Below are positions 1 through 9,140 of a stretch of 64,000 nucleotides of DNA, piece by piece. Location of the stretch: positions 2,844,501 through 2,908,500 of the forward strand of contig NZ_JADNQW010000005.1 in NCBI RefSeq assembly GCF_015709455.1, written 5' to 3'. The translations under genes were made by a program, and so were the position numbers. Below the pieces are notes generated by a model. It saw only the letters and a list, made by a program, of their open reading frames with translations. It was not told where the DNA came from and did no database searches. The stretch's first letter is position 1, and every line of letters begins with the position of its first letter. This stretch comes from Methylosinus sp. H3A. GTDB taxonomy: Bacteria > Pseudomonadota > Alphaproteobacteria > Rhizobiales > Beijerinckiaceae.

Positions 1-1
1 C

Positions 2-1066
2 TTTGCCGGCACCTACTGCTTCGCGACCAAATCGGTGCGCAAGATCGACGCCGACACGGAGCCGATGACCGTCTCCGGCCTCGACGATCCGGCGCTGCTC
101 GCGCTGCTGCCGGCGCATGAGGCGGACGCCTGGCTGGAAGAGGCGATGCTCGCCGAGGAAGGCTGCAAGAAGTTCGAGCTCGCGGGCTTTCGCGAGGGGC
201 ATTTGACGCCCGTCTTCTTCGGCAGCGCGCTGCGCAATTTCGGCGTGCGCGATCTCATCGACGCTATGGCCGAATATGCGCCCTCGCCGCGCGGGCAGGA
301 CGCCGACAAGCGCCATGTCGAGGCCAAGGAGCCGAAGATGGCCGGCTTCGTCTTCAAGATTCAGGCGAATATGGACCCGAACCATCGCGACCGCATCGCC
401 TTCATGCGCGTCTGCTCGGGCAAGCTCTCGCGCGGCATGAAGGCGAAGATCGTGCGCACGGGCAAAACCATCTCGCTCAATGCGCCGCAATTCTTCTTCG
501 CGCGCGACCGCTCCATCGCCGATGAAGCCTATGCGGGCGACGTCGTGGGCATTCCCAATCACGGCATATTGCGCATCGGCGACACGCTCACCGAGGGCGA
601 GGAGATTTCCTTCCGCGGCGTGCCGAGCTTCGCGCCGGAAATCCTGCGCCGCATCGTCATCTCCGACGCGATGAAGGCCAAGAAGCTACGCGAGGCGCTG
701 CGCCAGCTCGCGGAGGAGGGCGTGGTGCAGCTGTTTCTGCCCAATGACGGCTCGGGCGCGCTGGTCGGCGTCGTCGGCGCGCTGCAGCTCGACGTGCTGG
801 CGACGCGGCTCGAGGCCGAATATGGGCTGGAGACGAAATACGAGACCTCGCGCTTTGCGATCTGCCGCTGGATCACGTCGAATGATCCGATCGCGATGAA
901 GAGCTTCGTCGACTCGCATGGCTCCTCCATGGCGGAGGACATAGACGGCGCGCCCGTGTTCATGTCGTCGAGCGAGTTCCAGCTGCGCTATGACGCGGAG
1001 CGGCATGCTGCGATCGTGTTCTCGGATGTGAAGGATTATCAAAAGAGCGGGGTGGCGAAGGGGTGA
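2..1066 (+). CDS. prfC: Peptide chain release factor 3, 3' part only
   Basis: RF3 is a ribosomal translation GTPase that recycles RF1/RF2 after termination. The reading frame is already open at the window edge, so the start and the GTP-binding G1-G4 motifs lie upstream and are not visible. What remains (about 355 residues) begins near the end of the G domain (FAGTYCFATKS), continues through the translation-factor barrel (KMAGFVFKIQANMDPNHRDR, RIAFMRVCSGKLSRGMK) and ends with the RF3-specific C-terminal domain (GVVGALQLDVL, KYETSRFAICRWI). The barrel and tail match RF3 rather than EF-G. The gene stands alone; the next frame downstream is a broken glycosyltransferase. Confidence 0.93.
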   Translation, partial: FAGTYCFATKSVRKIDADTEPMTVSGLDDPALLALLPAHEADAWLEEAMLAEEGCKKFELAGFREGHLTPVFFGSALRNFGVRDLIDAMAEYAPSPRGQDADKRHVEAKEPKMAGFVFKIQANMDPNHRDRIAFMRVCSGKLSRGMKAKIVRTGKTISLNAPQFFFARDRSIADEAYAGDVVGIPNHGILRIGDTLTEGEEISFRGVPSFAPEILRRIVISDAMKAKKLREALRQLAEEGVVQLFLPNDGSGALVGVVGALQLDVLATRLEAEYGLETKYETSRFAICRWITSNDPIAMKSFVDSHGSSMAEDIDGAPVFMSSSEFQLRYDAERHAAIVFSDVKDYQKSGVAKG

Positions 1067-1104
1067 CGCGACCCTGCGCCGAAGCGTCTAGTTTCCAGCT
1101 GACT

Positions 1105-1140
1105 TAGGCCGGAGCGCTTCATTAGGCCGGAGCGCTTCAT
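1105..1140 (+). repeat. Tandem 18-bp duplication
   Basis: Two exact head-to-tail copies of taggccggagcgcttcat (1105-1122 and 1123-1140). The last two bases of the second copy provide the AT of the ATG at 1139 that starts the broken glycosyltransferase gene. The first copy also ends in AT but is followed by T. It looks like a recent slippage duplication. Confidence 0.9.
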
Positions 1141-2151
1141 GGCCCGCATCGTCTTCGTCGTATGGCCGATGCCGGCCTCCGTCCTCGCGGGGCTCAAAAT
1201 CGCGCGCGGCCTGCGCGCGCGAGGGCACGACGTCTCCTATATCGGCCCGGCGAGCAGCCGGAAATTCATCGAGCCGCATGGATTTCCCTTCACGCCCGTC
1301 TATGTCGGCTGGTTGCCCGAGGAGCCGGCGGCGGATGAGACGAAGGATTGGAGCGTGCAGAAGCGCCGCGAGGAAGCGCGTGCGAGAAGCCGCGCATCGG
1401 TCGCGCTGCTGGAGGCTTTGGCGTCCGATCGCGACCGCGAGCTCCAGGATATTTTGGAGAGGGCGAGGCCCGATCTCCTGATCATCCACAGCTCCGACTT
1501 CGAGGTGATCATCCCGTCATTGCTGGCCTTCGAGGCGGGCGTCGTCAGCGTCTATCTCTGCTCCACCTTCGCGCGCGCGGAAGCGCGCTCGGCACGCTGA
1601 CTTGGGGCCGTCCCGACAAATATCGCGGGTTCTTTCAGGTCGTTCTCGACGTCGCGGCGACGCGGCCGGACGATCGCTGGGTCGTTTGCCTCTATGACGC
1701 GCTCGACCCGGGCGATTTCGACAATGTGCCGGAGAATGTGATCCTGGCGAAGCGCGCGCCGCAATTGGCGCTGCTCCGGCGCTCCGCGCTCGCCATAGTG
1801 CATGGCGGCGCCGCCACGATAAAGGAATGCGCCTATTTCGGCGTGCCGATGATCGTCTTCCCGATCGGTTTCGATCACCCCGGAAATACGGCGCGCGTCG
1901 TCTATCACGGACTCGGCGTTCGCGGCGATTTCCGCACCGTCACGACGCGGGAGATGAGCGCTCTGCTGCAATGCGTGGAAAAGGACTCGTATATTCGAAT
2001 CCAAACGCGCTTGATGGGAGAGGCCTTGCGCGCCGAGGACGAGAACGTCTCGGTCGATTTCGTCGAATCCCTGCTCGCCGCAGAGGGGCCGCCCATGGAG
2101 CCGGCGGCCGGATGCGAGGACGAATCGGCCATCGCTCTCGCCTTTCGCTGA
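1139..2151 (+). pseudogene. Glycosyltransferase (GT1/UGT type), broken by internal deletion and frame change
   Basis: The 5' piece (1139-1600) reads as the N-terminal acceptor half of an MGT/UGT-type glycosyltransferase (MARIVFVVWPMPASVLAGLK, GLRARGHDVSYIG). The 3' piece, in another frame from about 1590 to 2151, is the donor half, with the sugar-nucleotide motif HGGAATIKECAYFGVPMIVF then GFDHPGNTARVV. The first frame stops in the codons for the LGTLTWGR segment, where the second frame takes over. Intact family members run about 400 residues and have roughly 80-100 more residues between these blocks, so coding sequence is missing as well as the frame being shifted. An unusual two-part enzyme is possible but unlikely. 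No glycosylation partner genes are nearby. Confidence 0.7.
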
Positions 2152-2218
2152 ACGGCGCCCGGCCGGTCTGCGCAGCCGATGGAGACATTTGCGATCGGCT
2201 CGAATATGCTGACGCTTC

Positions 2219-2324
2219 TAGAGCGTTTCCAGCCGAAGTGAATGTCGGTTCGGCCTTGGAAAGGCGTCAAAGCGAAGGACTAGAATCCTTCCGTGTTTCA
2301 TTGAAACACGGAAGGATTCTAGTC
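2219..2324. repeat. Dispersed palindromic repeat, copy A
   Basis: The left half, agagcgtttccagccgaagt and onward, matches copies near 51.5 kb and (reversed) 40.07 kb. The right half is a near-perfect hairpin at 2278-2324: 23-bp arms around a single base, starting gactagaatccttccg. The element sits between the broken glycosyltransferase and the next gene. The hairpin has no U-tract after it. Confidence 0.8.
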
Positions 2325-2345
2325 CGATCCCAGGAGCGCAGACCC

Positions 2346-2729
2346 ATGTCCGAGGCGTCGTCCGGCCTCAACCTCGATCCGATCGGCGATGATTTCATTC
2401 TGAGCCGCACTGGCGACGATGGCGTGACGGCGAAGATCGTCCTCACCGCCGCCGATATTCTCGATCTGACCCGCTCCGCGCTCGCGCTGCGCGAGAAGGG
2501 CCTCGCCGAGAGGCAGCCGGCGAGCGGCGAGGTCGAGGCGGTGCTGGCGACGCCGGTCGAGAATGTCGCGCTGCATCGCGAGATGCTCGGCGACAATCTG
2601 CTCCTCACTTTCGTCTCGCCGGACGGCAATCGGCTGGCCTTCGCTCTGCCCGCGGCGGTCGCCGCCGATCTCGTGGAGCGGCTCTCGGGCGTTCTCGCGA
2701 CGCAGGCCGCCGCGCCGGCGCGGCAGTGA
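2346..2729 (+). CDS. Conserved small protein of unknown function (127 aa)
   Basis: I do not recognise this protein. It is acidic, soluble, without signal peptide or membrane segment, and reads as alternating strand and helix (DDFILSRTGDDGVTAKIVL, ADILDLTRSALALREKGLA, NLLLTFVSPDGNRLAFALP). The start ATG follows an AGGAG-like site about ten bases upstream (caggagcgcagaccc), which is why I prefer it to longer versions of the frame that run back through the repeat and the pseudogene. The even mix of hydrophobic and charged residues and the strong third-position G/C support a real gene. Confidence 0.6.
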   Translation: MSEASSGLNLDPIGDDFILSRTGDDGVTAKIVLTAADILDLTRSALALREKGLAERQPASGEVEAVLATPVENVALHREMLGDNLLLTFVSPDGNRLAFALPAAVAADLVERLSGVLATQAAAPARQ

Positions 2730-2802
2730 GCCGAGCGCGCTTCCTGCCGGAGGGAAGTCCCGTTCAGCCTCGGAAACGCGTCGAAACAAGCGCCTCTCGC
2801 CA

Positions 2803-3129
2803 TCAGGGCGAGACGCGATAGTCCTCGGTTAGGTCGCCGCGGATCAGCGTGACGATCTTCTCCGTTCCCGAGCGCATCCAGCGCGCGTGGCAGATCTTCG
2901 GCCCGCACAGCACCTCGGGGAAGCGATAGAGCGGCTTGCCGGAGGGGAGCTTGAGGCCGAAGCCGGCGTCCGGCCTCCAGCCCTGGGCGGCGAGTTGGTC
3001 GCGATACTCCCGGTAGATCGGCAATTGCGAGAAATCGGCGTCCTGGGCGACCGACGATCCCGAGACCAGAGCGAAGAGCGCGCCGGCGCAGGCGAGCCTC
3101 GCGAGCCGACCGGGATTGGAGGAATTCAT
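2803..3129 (-). CDS. Small secreted protein of unknown function (108 aa)
   Basis: Begins with a clear Sec signal peptide (residues 1-28: positive start, then ARLACAGALFALVSGSSVAQ, likely cut after VAQ). The mature part of about 80 residues has two cysteines close together (CGPKIC), which could form a disulfide in the periplasm, and a conserved-looking end (KIVTLIRGDLTEDYRV). I cannot name the family. It is transcribed toward the 2346-2729 gene. The frame stops cleanly and is bounded on both sides by non-coding sequence. Confidence 0.6.
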   Translation of the reverse strand: MNSSNPGRLARLACAGALFALVSGSSVAQDADFSQLPIYREYRDQLAAQGWRPDAGFGLKLPSGKPLYRFPEVLCGPKICHARWMRSGTEKIVTLIRGDLTEDYRVSP

Positions 3130-3365
3130 CTTGGCGAGCCCCCTCTGCGGCGCGGGCGAACGGGCCGGCGTCGTCGGCTACATCGCATGATCGCGCGGCT
3201 GTGAAAAGTTCGAAACGGCGCGAGGCCGGGGCAATCAGGCGAACGCGCCTATTGCGGCGTTCGCGCCATCGCCCTGGGCGCGACGCGCGTTTCGGAACAG
3301 AATGCGAGGCGCGCGACGAAAACGGCCCCGCTCGCGCGGGGCCGATTCTTTGTCGGTCGCGTCAA

Positions 3366-5111
3366 TCAGCGCTCGGCGGCGTCCAGCGCCCGCGCGAGGC
3401 TGTGGACCTCCTCGTCGCGCGAGGCGAGCGGGGCCAGGCGGTAACGCTCCTCGATCAGCTTCAGGATCGAGGTCGTGTCGTAATTCGCATGATCCACCCC
3501 GGAACGATCGAAGCGCTTGGAGATCAGCAGCGCCGGAATGCGCGTGCCGGGGCCCCAGCGGTCGTGCGCGCCGCCGCCGGCGTGATGATCGTGGTCGTGG
3601 TGGTGGTGATGCTCCCACTCGGCCACGCGCTCGTTCTGATAGGGCGGCGGCGGCACATGGTCCCAGGAGCCGCCGAACTCGTCATAGGTGACGATGATCA
3701 GCGTGTCGCGCCCATCCGGGCCGTTCACGATCGACGCGATAAGATCGACGAGATGCGCGCTGCCGGCGGCCTCACTGGCGTAGCCGGGATGCTCGTTTTC
3801 CGCTCCGATGAGCTTCACGAAGCTGACCGGCTTGAGCCGGCCGGTGTTGGCGGCCTGGACGAACTCCGCCACATCGCGCAGATGGGCGGCGCGGGCCGCC
3901 GTGCCCGTGGCGTAGGCCTTGAAATAGTTGAAGGGCTGATGGTGGAACTGGAACAGCTTGTCCGGGCAGTTCGGATAGACCGCCGTGGCGAACGCATTGG
4001 GGTCGGCGCAATTCGGCCCGGCTCCATTGGTCCAGCCGGGCGCGCCGACGTCGCCATTGGCGTTGGACCAGCCGCCCGAATACCAGGCCCAATCGATCCC
4101 GCGGGCGGAAAGACGCTCGCCGATCGTCGGATTTTCCAGCGGCGGCAGACGTCTCACATCCGCAGTGCCGGGCGCATAGGGCTGATAATAAGGCTGGATC
4201 GTGTTGATCGCAAAATCGCCGCAGGCGACGTTGGCCGGCGTCGCCGGCCGTCCCGACGGCGGAGCGCAGGAGGCGGTCAGCTGCGCGTCCTTGGCGGAGG
4301 AGCCGAGCAGATTGGCGTAGAGCGGCGTGCTGGTCGGCATGCCGTTCTGATCGACGACCGAATGAAAATCAGTCGCGCCGGCGTCATTGGCGGCGTTGGC
4401 GAAGACCGGCGTCGTCGCGGCCACCAGCCATTGATGGTTGAGGAAGGAGCCGCCGAAGGCCGCCTGGAAGAAATGATCGGCGATGACGTAATGCGGCGCG
4501 CCATGCTTGTGGAGCGCGACATAGATCGGCAATTTGGTCGTGTCGTAATAGCCCATCGACAGGCCGGCCGCGTCGCTGCCCGTCACATAGCGGTTCTGCT
4601 TGCCGCCATTGATCTGGAACAGCTCGCTATAGAAGCGATGCACGAGGTCGCGGGTGCAGCCGCCTGCGAGGCCGGCGCCTTTGAGCACGCCATTCGACGC
4701 GGAGACGCCCGGCGCGGGGCAGGTCGTGTCGGTCGCGGCGATATAGTCGTCGATCTCGAAGGGCGCATTGGGGAAAGCGCTCTGGAAGGGGGGCGCGTCG
4801 GTCGCGTCCGTGCAGTTCGTCGGCAAGGGCGACGGCGAGGCGAGATTCACATCCTTCTGCAGCAGGCAGGAATAGGCGGCGCCGCCGTCGGCGCGGACCT
4901 GCTTGGTGTGCGCCGTGTCTGCGAAGCGCAGACCCTGGACCGGCTCGCCATTCACCGCGCCCCACAGGCCGAACAGATTGTCGAAGCTGTGATTTTCCTG
5001 GTAGATGACGACGATATGATTGAATTCGCGCAGAGATTCTGAGCTGGCGGGCGTCGCGGACGCCGCGCAGGCGAGGGCCGCGAGGCCGCCGATCGAACGC
5101 TTCAAGAACAT
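3366..5111 (-). CDS. Secreted phospholipase C / acid phosphatase-like phosphoesterase
   Basis: Member of the phosphoesterase family that holds bacterial phospholipase C and AcpA-type acid phosphatase, hydrolysing phosphate esters outside the cytoplasm. The ATG at 5111 is preceded by AGGGGG and starts a signal peptide (LAALACAASATPASS). The family hallmark HIVVIYQENHSFDNLFG follows directly, and the C-terminal metal/active-site block is TLIIVTYDEFGGSWDHVPPP then RWGPGTRIPALLISKRF. Unusual: between them is a histidine-rich stretch, WEHHHHHDHDHHAGGGAHDR. Length (581 aa) is normal. The frame can be read further upstream but loses the signal peptide. It is a single gene; substrate cannot be told from sequence. 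Confidence 0.85.
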   Translation of the reverse strand: MFLKRSIGGLAALACAASATPASSESLREFNHIVVIYQENHSFDNLFGLWGAVNGEPVQGLRFADTAHTKQVRADGGAAYSCLLQKDVNLASPSPLPTNCTDATDAPPFQSAFPNAPFEIDDYIAATDTTCPAPGVSASNGVLKGAGLAGGCTRDLVHRFYSELFQINGGKQNRYVTGSDAAGLSMGYYDTTKLPIYVALHKHGAPHYVIADHFFQAAFGGSFLNHQWLVAATTPVFANAANDAGATDFHSVVDQNGMPTSTPLYANLLGSSAKDAQLTASCAPPSGRPATPANVACGDFAINTIQPYYQPYAPGTADVRRLPPLENPTIGERLSARGIDWAWYSGGWSNANGDVGAPGWTNGAGPNCADPNAFATAVYPNCPDKLFQFHHQPFNYFKAYATGTAARAAHLRDVAEFVQAANTGRLKPVSFVKLIGAENEHPGYASEAAGSAHLVDLIASIVNGPDGRDTLIIVTYDEFGGSWDHVPPPPYQNERVAEWEHHHHHDHDHHAGGGAHDRWGPGTRIPALLISKRFDRSGVDHANYDTTSILKLIEERYRLAPLASRDEEVHSLARALDAAER

Positions 5112-5517
5112 TTTGTAGCCCCCTAATATTGGCGGGGCGGACGCTAGCGAGGCGACATATCGGGTCGATGACAATCGCTGCGACGCCTGGATATCGCGCG
5201 CGACCCGCTCGAAACGGGAGCGAATCGGCCGGCGCGGCGACAAACTCCGGCCCCCGCGTCCGCGCCGCCCCTTTTCGTCCTTGCGAGAGCGTGATAAGCG
5301 AACCTCCACACCGATGCGCGAGCGCGCATTCTGCGGACGGATTTCGGTCGGCCGAGAGAATTTTGCGCTGAAAACGGGAGCTCGAGGCCGTTTCGGGATC
5401 GCCGTTTCCGGCGTCCCCGAGCGAAACCTCGCTTCCCGCGAACGGCTCCGCCCGAAGGCGCGGGCGAGCCGGGAGCCGCCGTCACTTGCCGCGCCTTGTC
5501 TCGATAGAGGATGCTAA
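5112..5517. other. Intergenic region between the phosphoesterase gene and glyA
   Basis: About 400 bases between divergent genes, so it should contain promoters for both. No credible reading frame, RNA gene or strong hairpin was seen. No AGGAG lies directly before the glyA ATG (gatagaggatgctaa); GAGG eight bases upstream may serve. Confidence 0.5.
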
Positions 5518-6792
5518 ATGAGCCAATCCGCTTTCTTCACTGCCTCGCTCGCCGATTCGGATCCCGATCTCGCCAAGGCCATCGGCCTCGAGCTCGGCCG
5601 TCAGCGCGACGAGATCGAGCTCATCGCCTCCGAGAACATCGTGTCCAAGGCGGTTCTGGAAGCGCAGGGCTCCGTCCTCACCAACAAATATGCGGAAGGC
5701 TATCCGGGCAAGCGCTACTATGGCGGTTGCCAGTTCGTCGACATCGCCGAGAATCTGGCGATCGAGCGCGCCAAGCAGCTGTTCGGCTGCGGATTCGCCA
5801 ATGTGCAGCCCAATTCCGGCAGCCAGGCCAATCAGTCGGTCTTCCTCGCCCTGGCGACGCCGGGCGATACGTTCTTGGGCCTCGATCTCGCCGCTGGCGG
5901 CCATCTGACGCATGGCTCGCCGGTCAATCTCTCCGGCAAATGGTTCAAGCCGGTTCCCTATACGGTGCGCAAGGACGATCAGCGCATCGACATGGAGCAG
6001 GTCGCCGCGCTCGCCGCTGAGCATAAGCCGAAGATCATCATCGCCGGCGGCTCGGGCTATTCGCGCATTTGGGACTTCGAGGCCTTCCGCAAGATCGCGG
6101 ATAGCGTCGGGGCCTATTTCATGGTCGATATGGCGCATTTTGCCGGTCTGGTGGCGGCGGGTCTGCATCCCTCGCCCTTCCCGCATGCGCATATCGTCAC
6201 CACCACCACGCATAAGACGCTGCGCGGCCCGCGCGGCGGCATGGTGCTGACCAACGACGAAGACATCGCCAAGAAGATCAATTCGGCGGTCTTCCCCGGT
6301 CTGCAGGGCGGTCCGCTGATGCATGTCATCGCCGGCAAGGCCGCGGCCTTCGGCGAGGCGCTGAAGCCCGAGTTCAAGGCCTATCAGCAGCAGGTCAAGG
6401 ACAACGCCCAGACGCTGGCGCAGACGCTGGTCGACGCCGGCCTCGCCATCGTCTCCGGCGGCACCGACAATCATCTGATGCTCGTCGATCTGCGCCCGAA
6501 GAAGCTGACCGGCAAGGCCGCAGAAGCGGCGCTCGGCCGTTCGCACATCACCTGCAACAAGAACGGCATCCCCTTCGACCCGGAGAAGCCCTTCGTCACC
6601 TCGGGCGTTCGCCTCGGCTCGCCGGCCGCCACTTCGCGCGGCTTCGGCACGGCGGAGTTCAAGCTCGTCGGCGGCTATATCGTCGAGGTGCTGGACGGTC
6701 TCGCCGCCAAGGGCGAGGCGGACAACGCCGCGACGGAAGCCGCGGTGAAGGAGAAGGTCCACGCGCTGACGGCGAAGTTCCCGATCTATTGA
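5518..6792 (+). CDS. glyA: Serine hydroxymethyltransferase
   Basis: PLP enzyme that moves a one-carbon unit between serine and tetrahydrofolate, making glycine and methylene-THF in the cytoplasm. All family blocks are present over 424 residues: LASENIVS-like [36 protein letters not shown], the PLP-lysine motif [13 protein letters not shown] (lysine near residue 233), and [15 protein letters not shown] near the end. The gene lies just upstream of nrdR, separated by about 95 bases that include a small hairpin repeat. In a methylotroph it would also feed the serine cycle, but that role is inferred from the suspected host only. Confidence 0.97.
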   Translation: MSQSAFFTASLADSDPDLAKAIGLELGRQRDEIELIASENIVSKAVLEAQGSVLTNKYAEGYPGKRYYGGCQFVDIAENLAIERAKQLFGCGFANVQPNSGSQANQSVFLALATPGDTFLGLDLAAGGHLTHGSPVNLSGKWFKPVPYTVRKDDQRIDMEQVAALAAEHKPKIIIAGGSGYSRIWDFEAFRKIADSVGAYFMVDMAHFAGLVAAGLHPSPFPHAHIVTTTTHKTLRGPRGGMVLTNDEDIAKKINSAVFPGLQGGPLMHVIAGKAAAFGEALKPEFKAYQQQVKDNAQTLAQTLVDAGLAIVSGGTDNHLMLVDLRPKKLTGKAAEAALGRSHITCNKNGIPFDPEKPFVTSGVRLGSPAATSRGFGTAEFKLVGGYIVEVLDGLAAKGEADNAATEAAVKEKVHALTAKFPIY

Positions 6793-6820
6793 TCGGGGTT
6801 ATCGCAGGGCGCCCGCTGTC

Positions 6821-6846
6821 CCTTCTCCCCGCTCGCGGGGAGAAGG
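6821..6846. repeat. Hairpin repeat (CTCCCCGC/GCGGGGAG type)
   Basis: Inverted repeat with 11-bp perfect arms (ccttctccccg and cggggagaagg) around ctcg, between glyA and nrdR. The same core occurs at 10472-10497 and relatives lie at 9380-9475. No U-tract, so it is more likely a dispersed repeat than a terminator, though it may influence read-through or mRNA decay. Confidence 0.75.
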
Positions 6847-6887
6847 ACTCGGGGCGTCCGGCGCAGTATCGGCGGTAAGGTGAGTCC

Positions 6888-7397
6888 ATGCGCTGTCCCT
6901 ATTGCGGCTCGCCCGACACGCAGGTGAAAGACTCCCGGCCGGCCGAGGATTCCTCCTCGATCCGGCGTCGGCGCGTCTGTCCCGGCTGCGGCGGCCGTTT
7001 CACCACTTTCGAGCGCGTGCAGCTGCGCGAGCTGATCGTGGTGAAGAAATCGGGTCGCCGTGTGCCTTTCGATCGTGACAAGCTGATGCGCTCGCTGGAA
7101 ATCGCGCTGCGCAAGCGGCCCATCGATCCCGAGCGCGTCGAGCGCATGGTCAATGGCGTCGTGCGCCAGCTCGAGAGCTCCGGCGACGCGGAGGTCGAAA
7201 GCGCGCAGATCGGCGAATTGGTGATTCAGGGCCTCAAAACGCTCGACGATGTGGCCTATGTGCGTTTCGCCTCCGTCTATCGCGATTTTCGCGAGGTCGG
7301 CGATTTCCATGCGCTGATCGACGAATTGTCGCATAGCGACGGCGAGCAGCGCTCGGAGGCGGCCGAGGACGCCGAAACTGCGCCGGGCGGGAGATGA
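6888..7397 (+). CDS. nrdR: Transcriptional repressor NrdR
   Basis: NrdR senses ATP/dATP and represses ribonucleotide reductase genes. The N-terminal zinc ribbon is visible (CPYC at residues 3-6, CPGC at 31-34), followed by the ATP-cone domain ([20 protein letters not shown], ending [19 protein letters not shown]). The tail after that is about 20 residues longer than usual and rich in Glu/Ala, probably disordered. The stop overlaps the ribD start by four bases (ATGA), so it leads the riboflavin run and may be co-expressed with it. This nrdR-rib-nusB order is typical of alphaproteobacteria. Confidence 0.96.
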   Translation: MRCPYCGSPDTQVKDSRPAEDSSSIRRRRVCPGCGGRFTTFERVQLRELIVVKKSGRRVPFDRDKLMRSLEIALRKRPIDPERVERMVNGVVRQLESSGDAEVESAQIGELVIQGLKTLDDVAYVRFASVYRDFREVGDFHALIDELSHSDGEQRSEAAEDAETAPGGR

Positions 7398-8533
7398 CCG
7401 CGACGAACCCGCAATCCGAGTCTCAGACCATCATCGACGACGCCTTCATGGCGGCGGCGCTGGCGCTCGGCCGCCGCAATCTCGGCCGCACGGGGCCGAA
7501 CCCCGCCGTCGGCGCGATCATCGTCAAGGACGGCGTCGTCATCGCGCGCGGCTATACGGCGCTGGGCGGCCGCCCGCACGCCGAGGCGATCGCCGTCGCG
7601 GCGGCGGGCGAGGCGGCGCGCGGCGCCACGCTCTACGCCACGCTGGAGCCTTGCTCTCACCACGGCGCGACGCCGCCTTGCGTGGACACGATCATCGCCT
7701 CTGGAATTGCCCGCGTCGTCTCGGCGCTCGAGGATCCCGATGCCCGCGTCGCCGGCCGCGGTCATGCGCGTCTGCGCGAGGCGGGCGTCGAAGTGACGAC
7801 CGGCGTGCGCGCCGTGCAGGCTCGCGCCGATCACCTCGGCCACATATTGCGCGTGACGCAGGGCCGGCCGATGGTCACTCTGAAGCTCGCCCAGACGGCG
7901 GATGGCTACGCCGCCGGGGCGGAGCATGATCCGCGCCTCTTCATCACCGGCGCGCTCGCCGATTCCGTCACCCATATCGAGAGATCGCTGCATAGCGCCA
8001 TCATGGTCGGCCATGGCACGGCCGCGGTCGACGATCCTCTGCTCACCGTGCGATTGCCGGGCCTCGAGACGTTCAAGCCGCTGCGCGTGGTGCTCGACGC
8101 GCGTCTGCGCCTGTCGCGCAGTTCGCGCCTCGCCGCCACCGCGCGCGAGACGCCGACGCTGGTCATCGCCGGAGAGGGAGTCACGGACGCAGAGGCGCAG
8201 GATTTCGCCGCCGCGACCGGGATAGAGGTGGCGCGCATCGGGCTCGACGCCGCCGGCCGTCTCGCTCTCGGCGAGGCGCTCGCCGAGCTGGCGCGTCGCG
8301 GAATCACGCGCGTCTTCAGCGAGGGCGGGCCGCGCGTCGCCGAAAGCCTGCTCGTCGCCGCGCTCGCCGACGACGTCGTCATTCATACGGGCTTGAGGCC
8401 GCTCGGCCGTCCGGGGCGGCTCGCTCTGTCCGCCACGGCGCGGGCCATTGTCGAGGACCAGAGCCGCTATCGCCTCGCCGATGCGGCCATGCTCGGCGTC
8501 GACCGCCTGACCCGCTATGAGAGGATCGGCTGA
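7394..8533 (+). CDS. ribD: Bifunctional riboflavin deaminase/reductase RibD
   Basis: Catalyses two consecutive steps of riboflavin synthesis: deamination of the pyrimidine and NADPH reduction of the ribose side chain. The N-terminal deaminase domain carries the zinc site HAE (residues 62-64) and [11 protein letters not shown] (cysteines near 87 and 96). The reductase domain begins near residue 155 ([18 protein letters not shown]), with [19 protein letters not shown] and the late [13 protein letters not shown]. Length (379 aa) is normal. The start overlaps nrdR by four bases and the stop is one base from ribE, so translation is likely coupled. Confidence 0.97.
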   Translation: MTATNPQSESQTIIDDAFMAAALALGRRNLGRTGPNPAVGAIIVKDGVVIARGYTALGGRPHAEAIAVAAAGEAARGATLYATLEPCSHHGATPPCVDTIIASGIARVVSALEDPDARVAGRGHARLREAGVEVTTGVRAVQARADHLGHILRVTQGRPMVTLKLAQTADGYAAGAEHDPRLFITGALADSVTHIERSLHSAIMVGHGTAAVDDPLLTVRLPGLETFKPLRVVLDARLRLSRSSRLAATARETPTLVIAGEGVTDAEAQDFAAATGIEVARIGLDAAGRLALGEALAELARRGITRVFSEGGPRVAESLLVAALADDVVIHTGLRPLGRPGRLALSATARAIVEDQSRYRLADAAMLGVDRLTRYERIG

Positions 8534-8534
8534 A

Positions 8535-9140
8535 ATGTTCACGGGCCTCGTCACCGATGTCGGCGAAATCCTCGCAGTCGAGCCGCGCGGCGAATTGCGC
8601 CGCGTCGCCATCGCCTGCAACTATCCGCTGGAAGGGATCGCGCTCGGCGCCTCTATCGCTTGCTCCGGCCCCTGCCTCACGGCGGTGGGCCTGCGTCGCG
8701 CGGGCGCGCGCACGGTGTTCGAGGTCGACGCCGCCGCCGAGACTTTGGCGCGCACCAATGCGGGCGAATGGGCTGTCGGCCGCCGCATAAATCTCGAGCG
8801 CTCGCTGAAGATCGGCGACGAACTCGGCGGCCATATCGTCACCGGCCATGTCGACGGCGTCGCGACAATTGTCTCGCGCGATGATTTCGACGGAATGTTG
8901 CGCTTCTGGATCGAGGCGCCGCATGAATATGCCCGTTTCATCGCCGAGAAGGGCTCGGTGGCGCTGGACGGAACCTCGCTCACCGTGAATGCGGTGGAGG
9001 GAGACCGTTTCTCCGTGCTGATCATCCCGCACACGCTCGCGGTGACGACCTGGGGCGGCTACCGGGTAGGGGACCGCCTCAATCTCGAGGTCGATCTGAT
9101 GGCCCGCTACGCCGCCCGACTGGCGGAAGCGGGGAAGTAG
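8535..9140 (+). CDS. ribE: Riboflavin synthase alpha chain
   Basis: Dismutates two molecules of dimethylribityllumazine to riboflavin. The start MFTGLVTDVGEI is the universal family N-terminus, which fixes the start at 8535. Two lumazine-binding repeats are visible: residues 1-95, and a second beginning GDELGGHIVTGHVDGVATI, with LDGTSLTVNAV. Length 201 residues is normal. It follows ribD by a single base. The next pathway gene, ribH, is separated by an unusual 370-base repeat-rich spacer. Confidence 0.97.
   Translation: MFTGLVTDVGEILAVEPRGELRRVAIACNYPLEGIALGASIACSGPCLTAVGLRRAGARTVFEVDAAAETLARTNAGEWAVGRRINLERSLKIGDELGGHIVTGHVDGVATIVSRDDFDGMLRFWIEAPHEYARFIAEKGSVALDGTSLTVNAVEGDRFSVLIIPHTLAVTTWGGYRVGDRLNLEVDLMARYAARLAEAGK

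Noticed and set aside
3201..5042. Open frame of 613 codons on the plus strand, opposite the phosphoesterase gene
   Set aside because: It is a shadow of the true minus-strand gene: arginine/glycine-rich, no motifs, and the opposite frame has a signal peptide and family signatures.
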